Shown: positions 12,483 to 28,705 of the stretch, piece by piece
Layout: every line of letters starts with the position of its first letter
Numbering within the stretch: position 1 is the first letter of the stretch
DNA from: Ascaris suum
Lineage: Eukaryota; Nematoda; Chromadorea; Rhabditida; Ascarididae
Assembly (NCBI GenBank): GCA_013433145.1
Contig: CM024168.1
Coordinates: 6,766,184 to 6,830,183 of the forward strand
Length of the DNA stretch: 64,000 nt
Reading direction: 5' to 3'
Notes under the pieces: model-generated
Databases searched by the model: none
The model's input: only the letters and a program-made list of their open reading frames with translations
What the model was told of the DNA's origin: nothing
Position numbers and translations under genes: made by a program

Positions 12483-14950
12483 TATAGGTTTCTCATGAGC
12501 ACAGTGGTGTAGGTTTGTGACGAGTTGAAGGGTCAATGAAGAAACGGGCACGTCCACAGACACAAGTTATGCCGCTCAATCTCTCGATACTTAAACCATA
12601 ACCGGAAGTGTGCATGATCGCTTACATCCTCTTCTCTTTAAATATTTGGATAGGGCGAAATGGAAAAGGAATATACAAGCTGGAAAGTTTTTCTTGGAGA
12701 CACAAATAAACAGTTTATGAGAGAGCATTAAATGTGTCAACAAAAGCGAGAGAGGCGAAAGGACGAGAGGAAAAGAGAGACTTGAATGATGAGGGGTGGT
12801 AGTGAGAACAACACAAGTGCAATCCAGAAATGTCCTACTGGATGGGAGTCAATAACGAATTTGAAGATACAGAGTGAACCAAAGAAATGAAGTGATAAGG
12901 CGGATAACGACCTGCCAGGTGGTGGTACTTGAGTGGCGAGTAAGAGCACTTCGATGACGCAGAATGCGACCCCAAGTGAGAGTGAAACGATAAGTGAGGC
13001 TTCCACGTCTCGATACTCTCGTTGTGACCACCCGTCAAAAGGTAAAGTTGAGAGAACATTCTCCGGCTGAAACCACTCGATTTTTGGAGCTTTGTAATAA
13101 TGGAACAAGAAGGCGGGGGGAGGGTTCTAATCGAATGAAAAACGTCGTTTAGAAAATTAAATTCAATTGTTGCTAAGAAACTCAAGGCTCCTTATGTCGT
13201 TTCAACTTATGCGGCAACCACATCGTTTATCCACCGCACCAGAGCTCGAATCCAGCTCTAGTAGAACTTGCGGGGGAGACTACTAGAAGGCCTGCAACGA
13301 TATGGTGATCGCAAGTTCCAAAGGGAGCGTATTACTCCATAGAACATTGAAATGCGGAAGGAGTGCATATTCAAGTGAAATTGATGGACGAGCCTAGATA
13401 TCTGGAAGATTTTCGTATATCGACGTTGCTTTGCCTTTGTGCAGCAAGATGCCGGATCCATTATGCCAGGATGTCGAATGGCAGCAATCCGAGCTTTGCA
13501 GTAATGGGATAGTAACAGCGGTTTCAAGTAATACGAAATTACAGTACTGAACTTGGAAATAAACAACTTACCGTATCCCACAGAGCAAGCATTAAAAGAA
13601 CACCGTGAGCTGTGAGTGAAATAAAATATGCTGAAAGACAATCCATAAATATTGCATCGGTTGAGGAATAATCGTACAAAGGCTGGCTGCTTGCATTCTG
13701 TGTGCATCCAAGCCTTGTTGCGTTACCATGGAGACCCGATATGTCTCGGGCATTGCGACCTCTTTGAGTTGTGCCTGGCCATTGTTTTATTTTATATTGA
13801 GAGAAATACGGCGATATCAATTGATACCGTACCCTAAACTGTAGCTAGTTGAATGAATTTAATAACGATGCTCAATGGGAATCGTTTTTGTGCTCTCTTT
13901 TTGAAAATCGCAATTATCAAGTACGTTTCAAAGTATTTCGTTTGCAGCTGCACAGATTTTATTGGTTGCAGCATTGTTTTGCACTACATCCCTTTATCAT
14001 CTCTTAACAATTACTGCAACTATTCGCTTAAGGTAGTTTTTATTTGCTCGCATCAGTGGTCGGAGGAATGACTTCAACGACCGCTTTATTTTCCTATAGA
14101 TTTCAATCAGAAAACGTTCGTACTTAATGAAAACTGGTGCTTTCCACTATATACCACCTCGTTTTACTTTATAATATTTCACCTTTGCGAGTAAAATATA
14201 TTTTTGTTTAACCAATTTTGTGCTGCATTATATGTAAATAGATGCCGGATTTTAAAACTGCATACAGTATCTCAACTTTCATCCAAACCATTTCAAGTGC
14301 ACTAAAAATTGCAGCACAATGTCTTATTTCGAGCTTTCAATGTAAAAAGAGCGGTGACATTTTTCTCCATGCTTTGTCGGCATTTAGTGGGTTTTGGGCG
14401 GCAATTGGTTGGTTTTGTGTGCCGACGTGGTCTTGCGCGATCGGAAATGTGTATGTCATTCTTAGTCGTTGAACGAGTGCTGCAGGGTTAGGTGGTTTTG
14501 CTTAACGGTAGAAGCTGTGTTGATCTCGTATTCAGCGGCTTTCGAGGTATTGTTGGTTGTTTTTGAGGTTTCTATGCAGTGGAATATTACTCGGAAGTTG
14601 TTCCGTAATGTCTGCATCTCATTTGCTGTATGTGATTGCTGCTTCACGACTGTTTATGTTTTTATATATGTTTTTCGGTTTATTTGTTAGACGTTGGTAA
14701 GATAAGCCTTCTTTTTAATCCCCACTGAGGATCAATTTCCATCTTTTTTGCCTCATTTCCTGCAAACTTTTCCTTTAATTGTTATGGCGTATTGAGTAAG
14801 AAGTGAAAGTAAAAGGCAGTTACCACTTTGTAACGAATCCCTTATGTGGTCGAGGCTAAAACCTGCTTGCGGTCGATCCGCAGACGGCTTAGGTCAAGCC
14901 GCAATTAAAGTAGCTTGTTTCACTTGGTTGCAAGGGTAATGGAATGACAA

Positions 14951-14965
14951 CCCCCCCCCCCCCCC
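14951..14965. repeat. Homopolymer run of 15 C
   Basis: Fifteen consecutive C residues upstream of rps-26. Runs of this kind recur at 15524-15536 (13 G), 26221-26231 (11 C), 41962-41976 (15 G) and 51529-51539 (11 C). Confidence 0.9.
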
Positions 14966-15247
14966 ACTCCAGCCGATATTTGAAAAGAACTTCATAGGTT
15001 TGAAGCGGCGAGGTAATTCTTGCGCATCATCTGCAGTTTCCGTTGATTAATAGCGCCTTCTCCCTTGCCTATGCAAAGAATTGGATTTTGGTGTCCGGGT
15101 CCACCAGGTTTCCTCCCCATAAACTTCTTATTAAATGTATGTCTGTTGTTTATAGTTGCGAATGCCCGAGGTTTGGGGTCTTATAAAGGAGGAGTACGAT
15201 AATTTGTTTTTTTTTCCGAGGATTGCCGAAGGTCTGGGAGAACAGAA

Positions 15248-17160
<1,913 letters not shown>

Positions 17161-17213
17161 GATCGTCAGATGCATCTCTGTCATGAATTGTTTTTGTTGA
17201 GATTTATGCGAGA

Positions 17214-17219
17214 AATAAA
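17214..17219 (+). terminator. Poly(A) signal AATAAA of rps-26
   Basis: Canonical hexamer 54 bases after the rps-26 stop codon, giving the short 3' UTR usual for ribosomal protein genes. Confidence 0.75.
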
Positions 17220-20200
17220 CTTGTCCTCCGTTTTTATAGGTTCATTCGTAGGAGGTGTATAATGACTGTTGGGGTCACTGTCGTCAGTGACAATAGAGAG
17301 CGGAGGCGAGGATTATCTTGCAGCAGGGGAGAATTTGAGAGAGGTTTGTGGTAAGGAACTTCGGTGAGCATGAGACGGCGATTAACGCATAAACACTTCG
17401 GCGTGCTTGATTAGAGTATGCTTTTCGAATATACAAGGCATACTGTTGGTTGAATGCTCCTTCCCGGTGGGGGATTACCATAGATGGCTGGTGGGTTAGT
17501 CATACGGATTTGATGGGGATGGCGACTGCTGTAGATAGGGTTCCGCATGGATGTCCCCAGTGAAATCTATCCGCAAATCGGTCATGCTAATTCCAGTGGC
17601 CCATAACCTCAGATGTACCTTGATCGCCTACTCGTGGTGGCTCGTTTCACCCGGCTGAAATGAGTGCCATCGTCAAGAGGCGAAGTTTACGAAGGTGAGA
17701 ATTTGCAGCTCTAGGATGCCACCGCGTCATATGGGATGGACACCGTGTGGGAACAAGTGTGTCATTAGGCCATACCCTGAGTAGCAGAATCTTTGGTCTC
17801 AAAATTTTACTTGAAAATGTTTAACGAAACTCTCGGCCATGTTAAAGACAAAAGATTTCGCTGCACCCCCTTCTAAAGGTTTGGGGGTCGTTGCATCGAA
17901 TATTTTCACATGCTGCAAGTGGTCAAAGGGGGTGCTTCAACAATGGGGCAAGCCGGATTGAGAAGATAATAGTTTCTCGGGATCAGGTTGATGTGTCTCG
18001 GGCGGAGTCGGGAAAGTTAAATCTGTGCGACTTCACGTTTAACGGGAATTTGAGGTTTAAATCTATGAAGCCCTACGAATAACAGTTGGTTGGAGGGGCT
18101 AGGGTTTCTAGGAATGGCTGTACTCGAAACATGTTCGACTCTAGGACATGGTTGAAACCGATGACCAGATGTTCGTGGTCCTGAATTGGGGTCAGTTACT
18201 GCGAGGACCTCCCATATTTTAGGATGGGGGTAGCACTACCGAATGCACTGTGTGCGCAACAACTATTTCCTGCAGAAGTCGATGACGGCACCCATATGCG
18301 TTAATGATTTTGATGTGTCGGTCCTTACCGTAGTGACGGAGTCGGAGTCCAAACTATGGAACAGCCAACCCAAAATCTTTCACCGTATCTGGGCGTAATG
18401 AACGTGCATTTCTGGTGCAATGCGAATATGATGGGCAACGTTGACAGCTGCAGCTACGACGGCCACCAGGCAAATTGTCCAGTTGCCTGGAAAACCACAC
18501 TGAGGTCTCCATCCAGGCTTACCCTGGCAATGGGGGTTTTCATCGGTGTCCTTTCAGCGTCTAATATCCAATTATCTTAAACTATTTCCTCACAACTATC
18601 CTCAGACATGGATACAGACAAGCTTTTAACTAGTCTCCCGACTTTTAAGTGGTCACTTAATTCGGAAATCGAGATACCTAAAGTCGACGTTAGAACTTCG
18701 TGGTCAGATGCTTGCCCACGATGTCATTTGCCATGAATCATTGTCGAATGTGCATCATGGTCCGCTTGTTGACCTCTCGGTGACATTAACGTCGAAGAGT
18801 TCCCGCTCTCACTGATCCATTCACGTCACCATGAACATGCCAAAAGCCAGAACTGGTCCGAATGATCCCACGCTATCCAGATGTCAAAACCCGATCCCAC
18901 AGTCCCTCCATCCCTCCCATTCTCCGAGACTCTCAAAGATTTTAGCGTTCCACAAAGAGGGAAAACACTTCTCAAAGTGCTGCAAAGTTATGCAAACGAT
19001 TAGTGCAATCAATTTAATAAACCACATCTACATTCGCGATCACATCAACAGCACTGCTGATAAAATTTGAAAAAAGAGTTGAAGAATTCCCAGAATGAAA
19101 AATTTTGGAGGAATACAGCACACCAGTCAGCATGTCTAGTTGCAGCGGCAACACTAAAAGCATACAAAGGAACAAGAAGAGTTACAGAAGCGAAGCAAAG
19201 TGGAGAATGTGAAATGCCACGAGGTAAACAAGTAAACCGACTGAATATAAAACGCGCACAAGAGAATATCGTAACCTTTCAGCTGACCTGTTTGTTGAGC
19301 TCAACACAATTTTTCACTCGGTTCCCTTCCATAAGTCTAAACGTTGAGCAAGGTGGAGATGCACCGAGATAAACAAACTTCTCATCCTTCCCATTTAAGG
19401 ACTACTGGAACGGTGTCACTGACAATGACATGCATTCGTTGATCACGGTATACCATATACTACTATGGTATTCAAACCTAGAGCTTGAAAGTTCCTCGGG
19501 GGAGGGCGAAACTCATCGAGGATAGTGTTCGCATGAGTTTGCTGTTGCTCCCTTCTTTACAGCCCAATACTGCTGAATGGACTGCCACCCTCCTCCATCG
19601 CTACGTTCTCGAAGGAACTCATTTGGCTCAATTGACTGGCGTCAAAAAAACACGAACGAGACAACGTACAATGCGTGAAAGGAAGTGCTGGCATAACAGC
19701 ACATGACTAAAGCATTGGAAAGAGCACAATAAAGCATCAGAATGAACCCATCATCCTCTCCACTTTGGCACTTTTATTGACCAATTACCATGGTCCATTC
19801 CACTGTTTCTACTGCCCCATCACTACGGATCGAGGACGCGAGAACACATTGTAAGCGGTCTTGTCTTCAAGCCAGTTAATTCAGGAGTACATCTGAGCCA
19901 ATTAGTCAGTCTCTTTCGGTTGTTTATTTCTCAACCATATAAAATGAAGAAATATAGCTCACAAATAGCACGAGTTGCGCTTTCTGTATACTCTGTCGGT
20001 TATTCTATGCACTAACACTATGAAGTTCGCAATAAAGATGTGCGAACTGTCAAATTTCGTCTTATCCTTAATCGCTTTGTGTTGCGTTAAGTAATAAGTA
20101 AAAAACTTCTGCAGATATCCAATCAACTACCACTGTCCGAATGCCTTAAAGCAGTCGACCAGCACTGTTTTCACAAACTTCGAGTTGATAAGACAGTGAT

Positions 20201-21619
20201 AAAATGATAACAAAAAGGCACTACATAATACAAAACAACAAAAAGAATAGAGGAAAACGGCACTACATAATAGAAAACAACAAAAAGAATAGAGGAAAAC
20301 GACGGGTTCGATAGGAGAAAAATACGCGTCACATCCATGAGAAGAGCACTCATTCTTCCATATTTATGAATCATGTTTGCGTCCAAAAACTTTTTTTTTG
20401 TTCCGAAAGAAATAACCAAAAAAGCGGCTTTCTTTATACAATTTTACGCTTATATGCCATAGCTTTAAGTAAATGCCTATTATTCCAATATTTGTAGTAC
20501 CATATCCCCAAACATAGTGACCATCAATAAAAACAACACCAATAAAGTGGCCGGGGCATCAAATGCTTTAATAATAGCAGAAAGAGAGAGAATAAAACGA
20601 CACAACTAACCCAATCGACACAGAGCAATATAACAAAACTGACTGTGCAAAAGGGGTGAATAAACGAACGACAAGGTAAAAATCTACCGAATATAAATAT
20701 AAAAGTAAGAACCCATCAAAAGACTCATAAGATTGAAGTAAAAGTCGAGCTCTCGAATCCAACATTCAAGCGCACATAAAAATTACACCCATACACACCA
20801 CATAACAATCTTCTAATCATTAATCTGCAGACGTCGCAGTCACAAATTTCTGATGATATAATAGCAGTTTTTGAATACTGTAGGCAGAATATGCTAGTCA
20901 TTTTTCAACCAGCAGCTATTTCGATGAAAGCAACGCCTGCTGCTCACTACCTCAACAAATGTGCTGTTCCGCAAAAATCGGTTAATACAAGCGGCTTATG
21001 AATAACCAACAGCAGGATTATATCTGATCATCGCCAAGAAAATTCTAGTGAAGTCGCAGTCGTCAATTACGCCTTATGTGTTTAAGGTAATCACTTAGTT
21101 GTTTCATTTTACAAGGTGTCTCTTCACAAACTTTACCTGGCTTAAACCTTTTCGCAGCTAACCCTGTAATTCGATATAAACAGTGAAAGCTGACCACTCG
21201 ATGACTCAGTGGTCACCATAAAACAATAAAGATTATAGCACTTTGTTGTTTCATGATGAAACATTCAATCCAGATCACCGCTAGCCATATGCCTACTCTA
21301 TTTAGCCCAATATAGGCCCAACTGACATACGGAAACAATGGGTGTCGAACCTAATGTTCAGCAATACGAAAAGTTGTAATAAAATAAACTGACTTCCTAT
21401 CCAGAAACGTTTCTTGCAGCACCCTTCAAAAGTGCAAGAAAAAACGTTTCCCATTTCGTTGCAACATCAGCGAATACGGTCACATATGATCTTAGTTCTC
21501 GCTATAAACGATTGCACAAATATCAACTTCCCATCACACTAGTATTACAGACATTATTAAAGAGCACGATGGGCTAAAATAATGAACTCTTTTAATCTAG
21601 CACGGAAGTAACAACCGAT
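17220..21619. other. Gene-poor intergenic DNA between rps-26 and idha-1
   Basis: No frame in these 4.4 kb shows a known domain or a convincing splice chain. The stretch 17.3-18.8 kb has more balanced base composition than the AT-rich remainder and could be a decayed repeat, but no diagnostic motif was seen. A tandem duplication of 42 bp lies at 20217-20300. The end nearest 21619 should be the 3' UTR of idha-1 on the minus strand, but no AATAAA was found close to the stop. Confidence 0.4.
20217..20300. repeat. Tandem duplication, two 42-bp copies
   Basis: Two head-to-tail copies, 20217-20258 and 20259-20300, each starting GGCACTACATAATA and ending AGAGGAAAAC, differ at one base. The duplication is recent by its identity. 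No function is apparent. Confidence 0.85.
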
Positions 21620-24600
21620 TCAATCCATATTACGAATTCGAGCGCAGATATCTGCCGTAAACGAAGAGCACGACCCTCGACCACCAAGATCGCCTGTCTT
21701 TTCGTTGCCCTCGGAAATGGCGTCGAAACACGCCTAAACAAACATCTATTTTCAACTAGCCATTCCGTATTAGGAACACTCCCAAACTTCTTCCGATTAT
21801 AGTGTGGTAATAAAATAGGGCGTAATTGGATGAAAGGGGGAGGGGGAGAGACAGCGTCAGATTTTACGAGCCTTCGCAACCGCCCTATCCGACCCATATA
21901 TTCACTGAAGTACCGAGGAAGGGGAGGTGTGAGGATCCACAAAATCAACATTTCCGGCTCACCCCACCTGCTCCCTGGCCCCTGACGTGGCTACACCGTT
22001 ACCAACATACGTGCAGCAAATTTCAATAAAAGGAAAGCAAATCGAATTCAAGTGCAAACCAAAATCTTCAAGTGTAAATTCATTAAATGACAGTGGAAAA
22101 GAACCGTTTCAATTTTCCTGGCATGCTCCGGCAATCCCATATAACGAAGCATCATTACTGCCGATAATAGCAAAGCCGTAGGATTAGCCTTATCCTGAAA
22201 CATCACCAATTAATCCAATTCGACCGCTTTTTTTGAGCTCATTAATAATCCCCTAACAGCTGTCTAATAAATTCGTACAGATGGCAACATCGTTGTTTCT
22301 GCAAACAGTAATCGCTTATTTCACTTTGGAATGAACGACTGACATAACTTTGGAAGTTTATTCATTTATGGCATTGAAAGCCAATAAATGAAATTATCTT
22401 GCAGATAAAATGCGCCCTCTAAGGACCCCCTCTTTTACTTATAAACTTTCCACCCCTCTTGCGCATCCAAACCCAAAAGGTGTGGAGAAGTTTAACCTGC
22501 CGTGCTTTTAAACTAAATGAATATCACCAAAGCTGTATTAAAACCATGGTGCATATGACCACTTTCCATGGAAAAGGGATAGTTTTCTCTTCATAAATCG
22601 GGACGAAAGATTTATCGTATAGCCAGCATACGGCTCCGTGCAGAGAAGGCGCATAAGCCCTTTCGAATATAAGGGGAATAAGCGAAGTAATCCCATATGA
22701 CGCAGTAACTTCCGGTGAAGCAAACCTGTCCAGCAATATCCGGTGCAGTGCCATGCACAGATTCGAACACTGCTGCTTCTGTGCCAATATTACCCGATGG
22801 CGTAACACCCAATCCACCGATCAGACCGGCACACAAATCCGATAAAATATCGCCATAGAGGTTCGGCATTACCAATACGTCGTACTGATTTGGATCTTGA
22901 ACCATCTAAACCCGCACGGTTATAAAAAAGTAGATACAGCATTAACCCACACTAGCAACAGCAATAACCTGTACAAATGTACACTTTATACAGACATAAG
23001 GTAGTTTTCGGCGCGTAACCTCTCCCACCTTCAAAAGACATCTAAAGGTCAGAAATCATTTCTTCAAACGGAACGTTAATACGATTAATCAGAATCGAAG
23101 TGAAGGAAAAGCGTGTAAAAGAAAGAAAATTCTCTCATGAGCGAACAGTGCTGCTACGAACGCGCTCTAAACAGCAGAACTTCTCAAATTTTAGAACACC
23201 AGTTCGTACTGCTTGACCGCACTTGTTGCCCTCCATCGCCTTGATTCATCCCACAATTCATCCTCCCCCCTCCCCTTCTCATTCAAACACTATTTCCTGG
23301 TTGTGGTTTCATACAGACAATAATGAATCTACAATGTTTATTCATATGCTTTCACATTTCGTCCCTTCTCTACCTCAGACGATTTCGCGCATTCTAATTT
23401 GCGACGATGGCCCATAATACAAAGTTAGTAGAACATTCACTGTGATATACGCATACAAATGCAAACAGCTTGAGTCGAGACTAGCCTATGGATAAAAAGG
23501 CGCAGTTTCCTGAAGCTTTTTTAACCTTTATTTTCTACTTCCGACCACAACAGCTTTCCGGCAAATCTTGCATGTGCATTCTATGAAAACATGAATTACG
23601 CTTCAGCGTTCTATCCAGATATCTGAAAGAATTTCGAAAGTCTGATTATGAGATAAATCCATTTGCTCGATGTTCCTATCCTCCTCCACTTCCGATTTTT
23701 CTCAGTGCCGTCATAATATTCAATGGAAGCTCCAAAATCAAAGCAACCGACATTGAGACAGACAGTATCGAGGTACGCCTCCTTGAAATTGATATCTGGA
23801 TAATTTGGTGCTTCTTGGCGGCACATATTCAGGAACAAGCCATCCGACATGCGCATTATGTTTGCTTTGTGCACTGCCGTCACCGTCTTGCGACCGTTCT
23901 TACGTGCGTATTCAAATGCAAACTTCGCGATACGACGTGAGGCCTCCTCGGTGATCAACTTTATACTCTGCACCACCCCGTCGACTATCTGAAAAACACA
24001 TTCTTTTGCGTTGCCAACGCGCAGATTTACGAGAAAAAAGTGGAGCACACAGAGTCAAGCAGTTCAACCTTATAATTGTTCGGCAGCCAGTTTTAGTTCT
24101 ATTCTTTTTCTAATCTCACAGCTTAAAAAACCGCAGATGCTAAATATCGCGAAGTCCAATTCATTCGAGCTCATCTGGTCTGGAAAAGCTTCCTCCTCTC
24201 CTCTCTAAAGCTAAGTGGATTAGAACTACAAAACATCGAAACGCGGTTCAGAATAAGGAATATCCGTTGAAAGTATTCCACTTCTTATGAGTAGTGCAAA
24301 GCACTGACGACACTCCATAACAACGCATGATATTTTGGTCTATTTAACCTAAAGCCCTCTTCAAAATAAAATGAAGGGAAAGAAAAGTTAAAACAAAGAA
24401 AGACAAGCGAGCAAAAAACTATCCACACTCGACGGCAGACGTAGAAGTCACGAAGGGCCATTCCTCCTCTCCCCATTAACACTGCTACCACTTTGCCCGT
24501 CCAAAATTTACCACATCTTAGCAAGAATAATCAGAAAAGACCACCCGAGAAAAGTACAACAAGTTCAGTAAATATGGGGTTCAGTAAATCAGCTTTCTCG

Positions 24601-27600
24601 AGCGGAAATATATTTGATAGCTGGTTCATGAAACGTCAGTAAACCGGAGGCAATGGTTCGCTAGAAAATGCCACGCCATATCGAAAAAACAAGACCAGCA
24701 TATGGCGAGAACTGTTGGAATCTGATTCACGGCCAAAATTAAAAGCTTGATTTGAAGTTTGAGCAATAAACCTCGTGTTCTATTCCCGAATATTCGCCTT
24801 CAGTATTCTCCCTGATCGTTACGACATCAACATCGTCATATAATGTTTTATGGCCAGCAAGTGACCGACATGGTCGCACATTTGCATACAAATTGAATTC
24901 TCTAAAACGAAAACACATAAGATGGGCAATTTTCGAGACGTGGATCGGCAAACATTTCGTCCCCTAAGGAATCCGAATGCCAATGTAATTGACATAATTA
25001 CTTCAATAAAATAAACTATTTATCTTGCATTAACTCGGCAGAGAAGAAAATAATCATGGATTCGGATTGCAGTTCCAAAGGAAGGTTAGCATCTGCCGAC
25101 TAATGCATGAATAGCTTCAACTGTCTAACTGTGTACGTCCTCGAAGTTCTTCATAGATTCCTCTGTATTTGATGTGTCATTTTCAATAAAGCGATTTAAT
25201 GAAAGCAATAAAAGATTTAAATGTAATCACTGTAATTTACATCGGCACATAACCGACATGTTTACTGTCAAATTGCTAGCCGTTTCAAGAATTAATAAAG
25301 TCAAAAGAATTGAATCAAAGAGTACACTGAAATAATTCAAAGGCTGAGCGTGTCGACCTCAACGGACAGCTGAAAACTTGCATAGTATTTGATTCTTATA
25401 GAATCAAACTAATAGAGAAAAAGTGCGTTAGAAACACTACTAAAGGCAACATACCTCCTTACAGCGAGATTGAGGGAACGGTGCCCTTTACCGATTGGTG
25501 TTTCCAGGGGACCCTTCAAACCGATTTTGTTCACATGCATCAGATCGATACACCTGAGCAAGACTTCTGGTGATTACGCCACGACAAGCAAATAGGTAGG
25601 CAAGCACACCGCAAACGCTGCTACCAGCTCACTGGCGAATGAAGCTTCTACTCTCTGGTCATAGCTCTAGTTGTATGTGTTCGTATATACAAACTCTTTG
25701 TAGTTCGGTCAGTCAGACCAGCCGCTTGCACCAGTATTCAAATGAGATAATGTAGTGCCCCTATTATTGTATTTCCTAAACAAGAGATGCATCGGGCGAA
25801 TCATCAATGCAAAAAAATGTTTTTGCTCGCGGCCGAACTATCACACATAAATTTACACATGCAAATTTCGAAACGCCCAATGGGGCGGCAGTTTAAAGGA
25901 GAAATGAACAGCAACGAAACTGACGTGAGATCAACTTAAAGTGGAGATTACATCTCGATGTCTCATGGATGTGTTACCTTATTGGCCTCCTAGACAGTCA
26001 TGCAAAAATGTCATTTTTGCAAAAACAAAAAACTGCAAAATTGAGCATGAAACCTCAAAAGCTACCATCGCGCCACTTGAGCAATATTATAGTAAACCGA
26101 AATAACTCATTTCTAGCCCCTCTGTAGAAAATTTCGAAGCAGCTTATGAAGATAAATGTTCCTCTCAAGCTTCCTCAGTTCAGCTCTGAGTTCTTGCCTC
26201 CTACCCACATCCCGTCCTCACCCCCCCCCCCACTTCCCTCAGCACCTCATCGAAACTCGCAATATGAGAAAATGCTGGGATGCTTCCTTCCCGGTTTGTT
26301 GGAGAGAACGGCTGAGCAGATCTCCGAAGGCATGTGTACAGACGAGCTTTTGCCTGCCAGCCTCTTCCACCTGTCTCAACGCCTCATGAAAATCCGATTC
26401 AAAAACGTTCCGTATTGAAAAACTGAAAAAATGCCACCTTTGGTTTCAATGCCTATACGCATTCAACGCATTTCTCCCTGATAACGAAAATTTGAATGTA
26501 TTACTTTGTAGGTATTCGAAAAGTGCCATCGCGTCCCTTCACAGGTGTCACGTCTACCGGATCCCATTCAATGGGAGTGTTTGCCGCTTCAAAAATCTTC
26601 TGAACAGCAGCCGATATTTCTGGTCCTATGCCATCACCTGAAAAAAATGACACCTCGCACATTTCAAATAAATTTGATATTTCATTCGAAAATCATCACG
26701 ATATTTGCACGGGTAAGTTGCGCAGATGATACACCTAATTATATTTTATAACGTGTTCCCCAGATGCAATTTCCAAGCAAAAATGAAAGTCGATAAAAAT
26801 GAGTGAAATAATGCAGAAGAACAGTTTGTTCATTCAGTGAAAAGTATGCAATATTCACTGACTCTCTAAAACGTTTTGCAATAAAGCTTATCAAAAGTAT
26901 TGAGTGAAATTTGTGACCGACCAGGAAAACATCAGCGAAGTATCGGATTATTACCAGGACCGGAACGGCTTTTTTTTTCGAGATCTGTACCATGTTTCGA
27001 CACATCTGCCAAACTGATCATGTTTGGGTAATGTAATTCCTGGGTAACGAAACCCCCACAAATTAGCAACCACAGCTCAGAATTTCAATAGGTCTTATAG
27101 CTAGATAATTTTTGCACTTTTTAAAACAACCTGTTTCAGGTTAGGACGCGACTGACCGCACATGAACAGCATTCAACTGGCAAATATAAATCCATATGAC
27201 TCACTCTCTATATTTTTTTCCGACAAGACTTTTTCTTCAGCGGAGGGGAAAGGAGGGAGAAAAACGTGAGGCAGAAGGGATGCAATGAAGGGAACGATCA
27301 CATGCTAGAGAACTTTATGGCATCTCACCTGGCCACTTACCTAATTTCTCAGATCCCACCTTAGCCACACTTATGGCGACCATTTTATCACTTTTTCAAC
27401 AACATTTAGCTTAGGAACATGGCACCACCCGTTATTTTACGAGCGTTCTCAAGTTCACGTTGAATGCACATTATATATCAGCAGGGCGATCCTCATTCAC
27501 GCAGCTGAGGGAGAATTTCGCACTGGAACTCACACGAAAAGAGAAAAGGGAAACCTGCGAGGTAATTGCGAGATGTTAGTGAAATGAAGAGATAAGTTAG

Positions 27601-27731
27601 GATGTAAGGTAAGTTGTACCAGGTATGAGGGTAACGCGACGGATTTCTGTAGACATCGACCGCACAATGGTCGACTTCACATGCGAGCCACCTTTTAGAC
27701 ATTGTTTCAGCATAGTGAGCAATCGATGCAT
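21620..27731 (-). CDS. idha-1: NAD-dependent isocitrate dehydrogenase, alpha subunit, mitochondrial, 8 exons
   Basis: Catalytic subunit of mitochondrial NAD-IDH, which oxidises isocitrate to 2-oxoglutarate in the TCA cycle. Exons from 5' to 3' on the minus strand: 27731-27620, 26637-26505, 25553-25455, 24901-24772, 23988-23752, 22905-22726, 22194-22105, 21733-21620; total 1095 nt, 364 aa (human IDH3A is 366). All junctions keep frame. The N-terminus [15 protein letters not shown] is basic and hydroxylated, fitting a matrix-targeting signal, before [15 protein letters not shown]. Catalytic and substrate motifs: [28 protein letters not shown], and the family signature [13 protein letters not shown] then [12 protein letters not shown], with [12 protein letters not shown] for NAD binding. 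The last exons encode [20 protein letters not shown] and [20 protein letters not shown]. An acceptor TTTTCAG at 27743-27749 lies 11 nt before the first ATG with no coding exon upstream, which suggests trans-splicing. Confidence 0.96.
26221..26231. repeat. Homopolymer run of 11 C in idha-1 intron 2
   Basis: Eleven C residues in idha-1 intron 2 (25554-26504), read as G on the transcribed-sense minus strand. Confidence 0.85.
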
Positions 27732-28448
27732 ACACCGCTTCCCTGAAAACAATTTTACAATGCAGTCGCCGTCCTCATAGAAAATAAACAGACAAACACA
27801 GGAAGAGACAAAGGCTTCAGGAAGTCTAAAATTACAAGCAGAAAAGCGCGCCTGCAGAGGTAGCACGATACGTGCACTTGCATCCTGTGCAGTTCACCAA
27901 CCGGTTTCACAACTTACCAATCGAAAATAAAATACACAAAATAACGCCTCCACATATTAGCCGATCTGGTCGCCCATACAGCTTTGCAAAAGAGTCGTTT
28001 TTACGAGATCTGACTAACCTAAAATGGAAATCCCATTGAGGCAGAACACGTGCAACTTTTTTGTCATCATCAAATTCTTTTGATGCCGAGAAATTTGCCG
28101 TACTGCCATACATGAAGTCATTCCAATGCTATAAACTATATACCGATGAAGTTTTGTAAACGCATATTTGCTGCGGTTTTCAAATTTGAAACTACCAAGC
28201 GGACAGACACACAAACAGACACGCATAGGCACGAATCAGCTACGACACCTCCGCTGGAAATACTTACAAGAAATGTATAGAAACCATCCAACACGTGTAA
28301 CAACGATGGCTGGGATAATACACCCCTCTAGCCAAACACGGCCGCAGCCGCAGACAAACAACGGAGAGAGCATTCCAGCATCGTTCTTCGGTGCAATGCA
28401 CCGACCCTGCTTAAGTGCACCTAGCTCATTCGGTGTGGGTATACTTAG

Positions 28449-28705
28449 CCACAAGCGCACGCGCACAGGAGAGACGGAGAGAGACCGCGCGCGTCCACGA
28501 AGAGCGGCGCGGTAGTGGTCACTTGGCAGTAAAAACGTCGCAGTAAATATGAAGATATACCGTAAGGGAACAAAATTCGAAAGACGAGTTTCGGCACATT
28601 TTAAAGAGCATTGAATGCTCTATCAGAATCATTAATAAGCTGAGACAAAAACAAGAACTTTCCTATAAGATCAATTTCTTATATGACGCGCAATTGACAA
28701 AATTT
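28449..28705 (+). repeat. Left terminal inverted repeat
   Basis: Left arm of the element. It contains a small internal palindrome, AGAGCATTGAATGCTCT, and the 13-mer GTCGCAGTAAATA that also occurs in the right arm and, in part, in a hairpin at 47798. Confidence 0.85.

Larger units (their letters stand above)
9516..15247. other. Intergenic stretch between dnj-12 and rps-26, no supported gene
   Basis: Several frames of 90-150 codons exist on both strands (for example 10103-10405 plus and 13258-13707 minus), but they overlap antisense frames, lack recognisable motifs and do not chain by splice sites into a known protein. The first kilobase is probably dnj-12 3' UTR: an AATAAA at 10578-10583 is the first good poly(A) signal found. 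A 63-nt hairpin lies at 12420-12482 and a C15 run at 14951-14965. Confidence 0.4.

Noticed and set aside
13235..13262. GAGCTCGAATCCAGCTC resembling a tRNA T-arm
   Set aside because: No A box, acceptor stem or anticodon arm at the right spacing on either strand.
22538..22723. Minus frame containing LLRHMGL right after idha-1 exon 6, resembling the next IDH segment
   Set aside because: The genuine next exon (DKANPTALL...LRYMG) is at 22194-22105 in frame; this match is short and lies in the intron.
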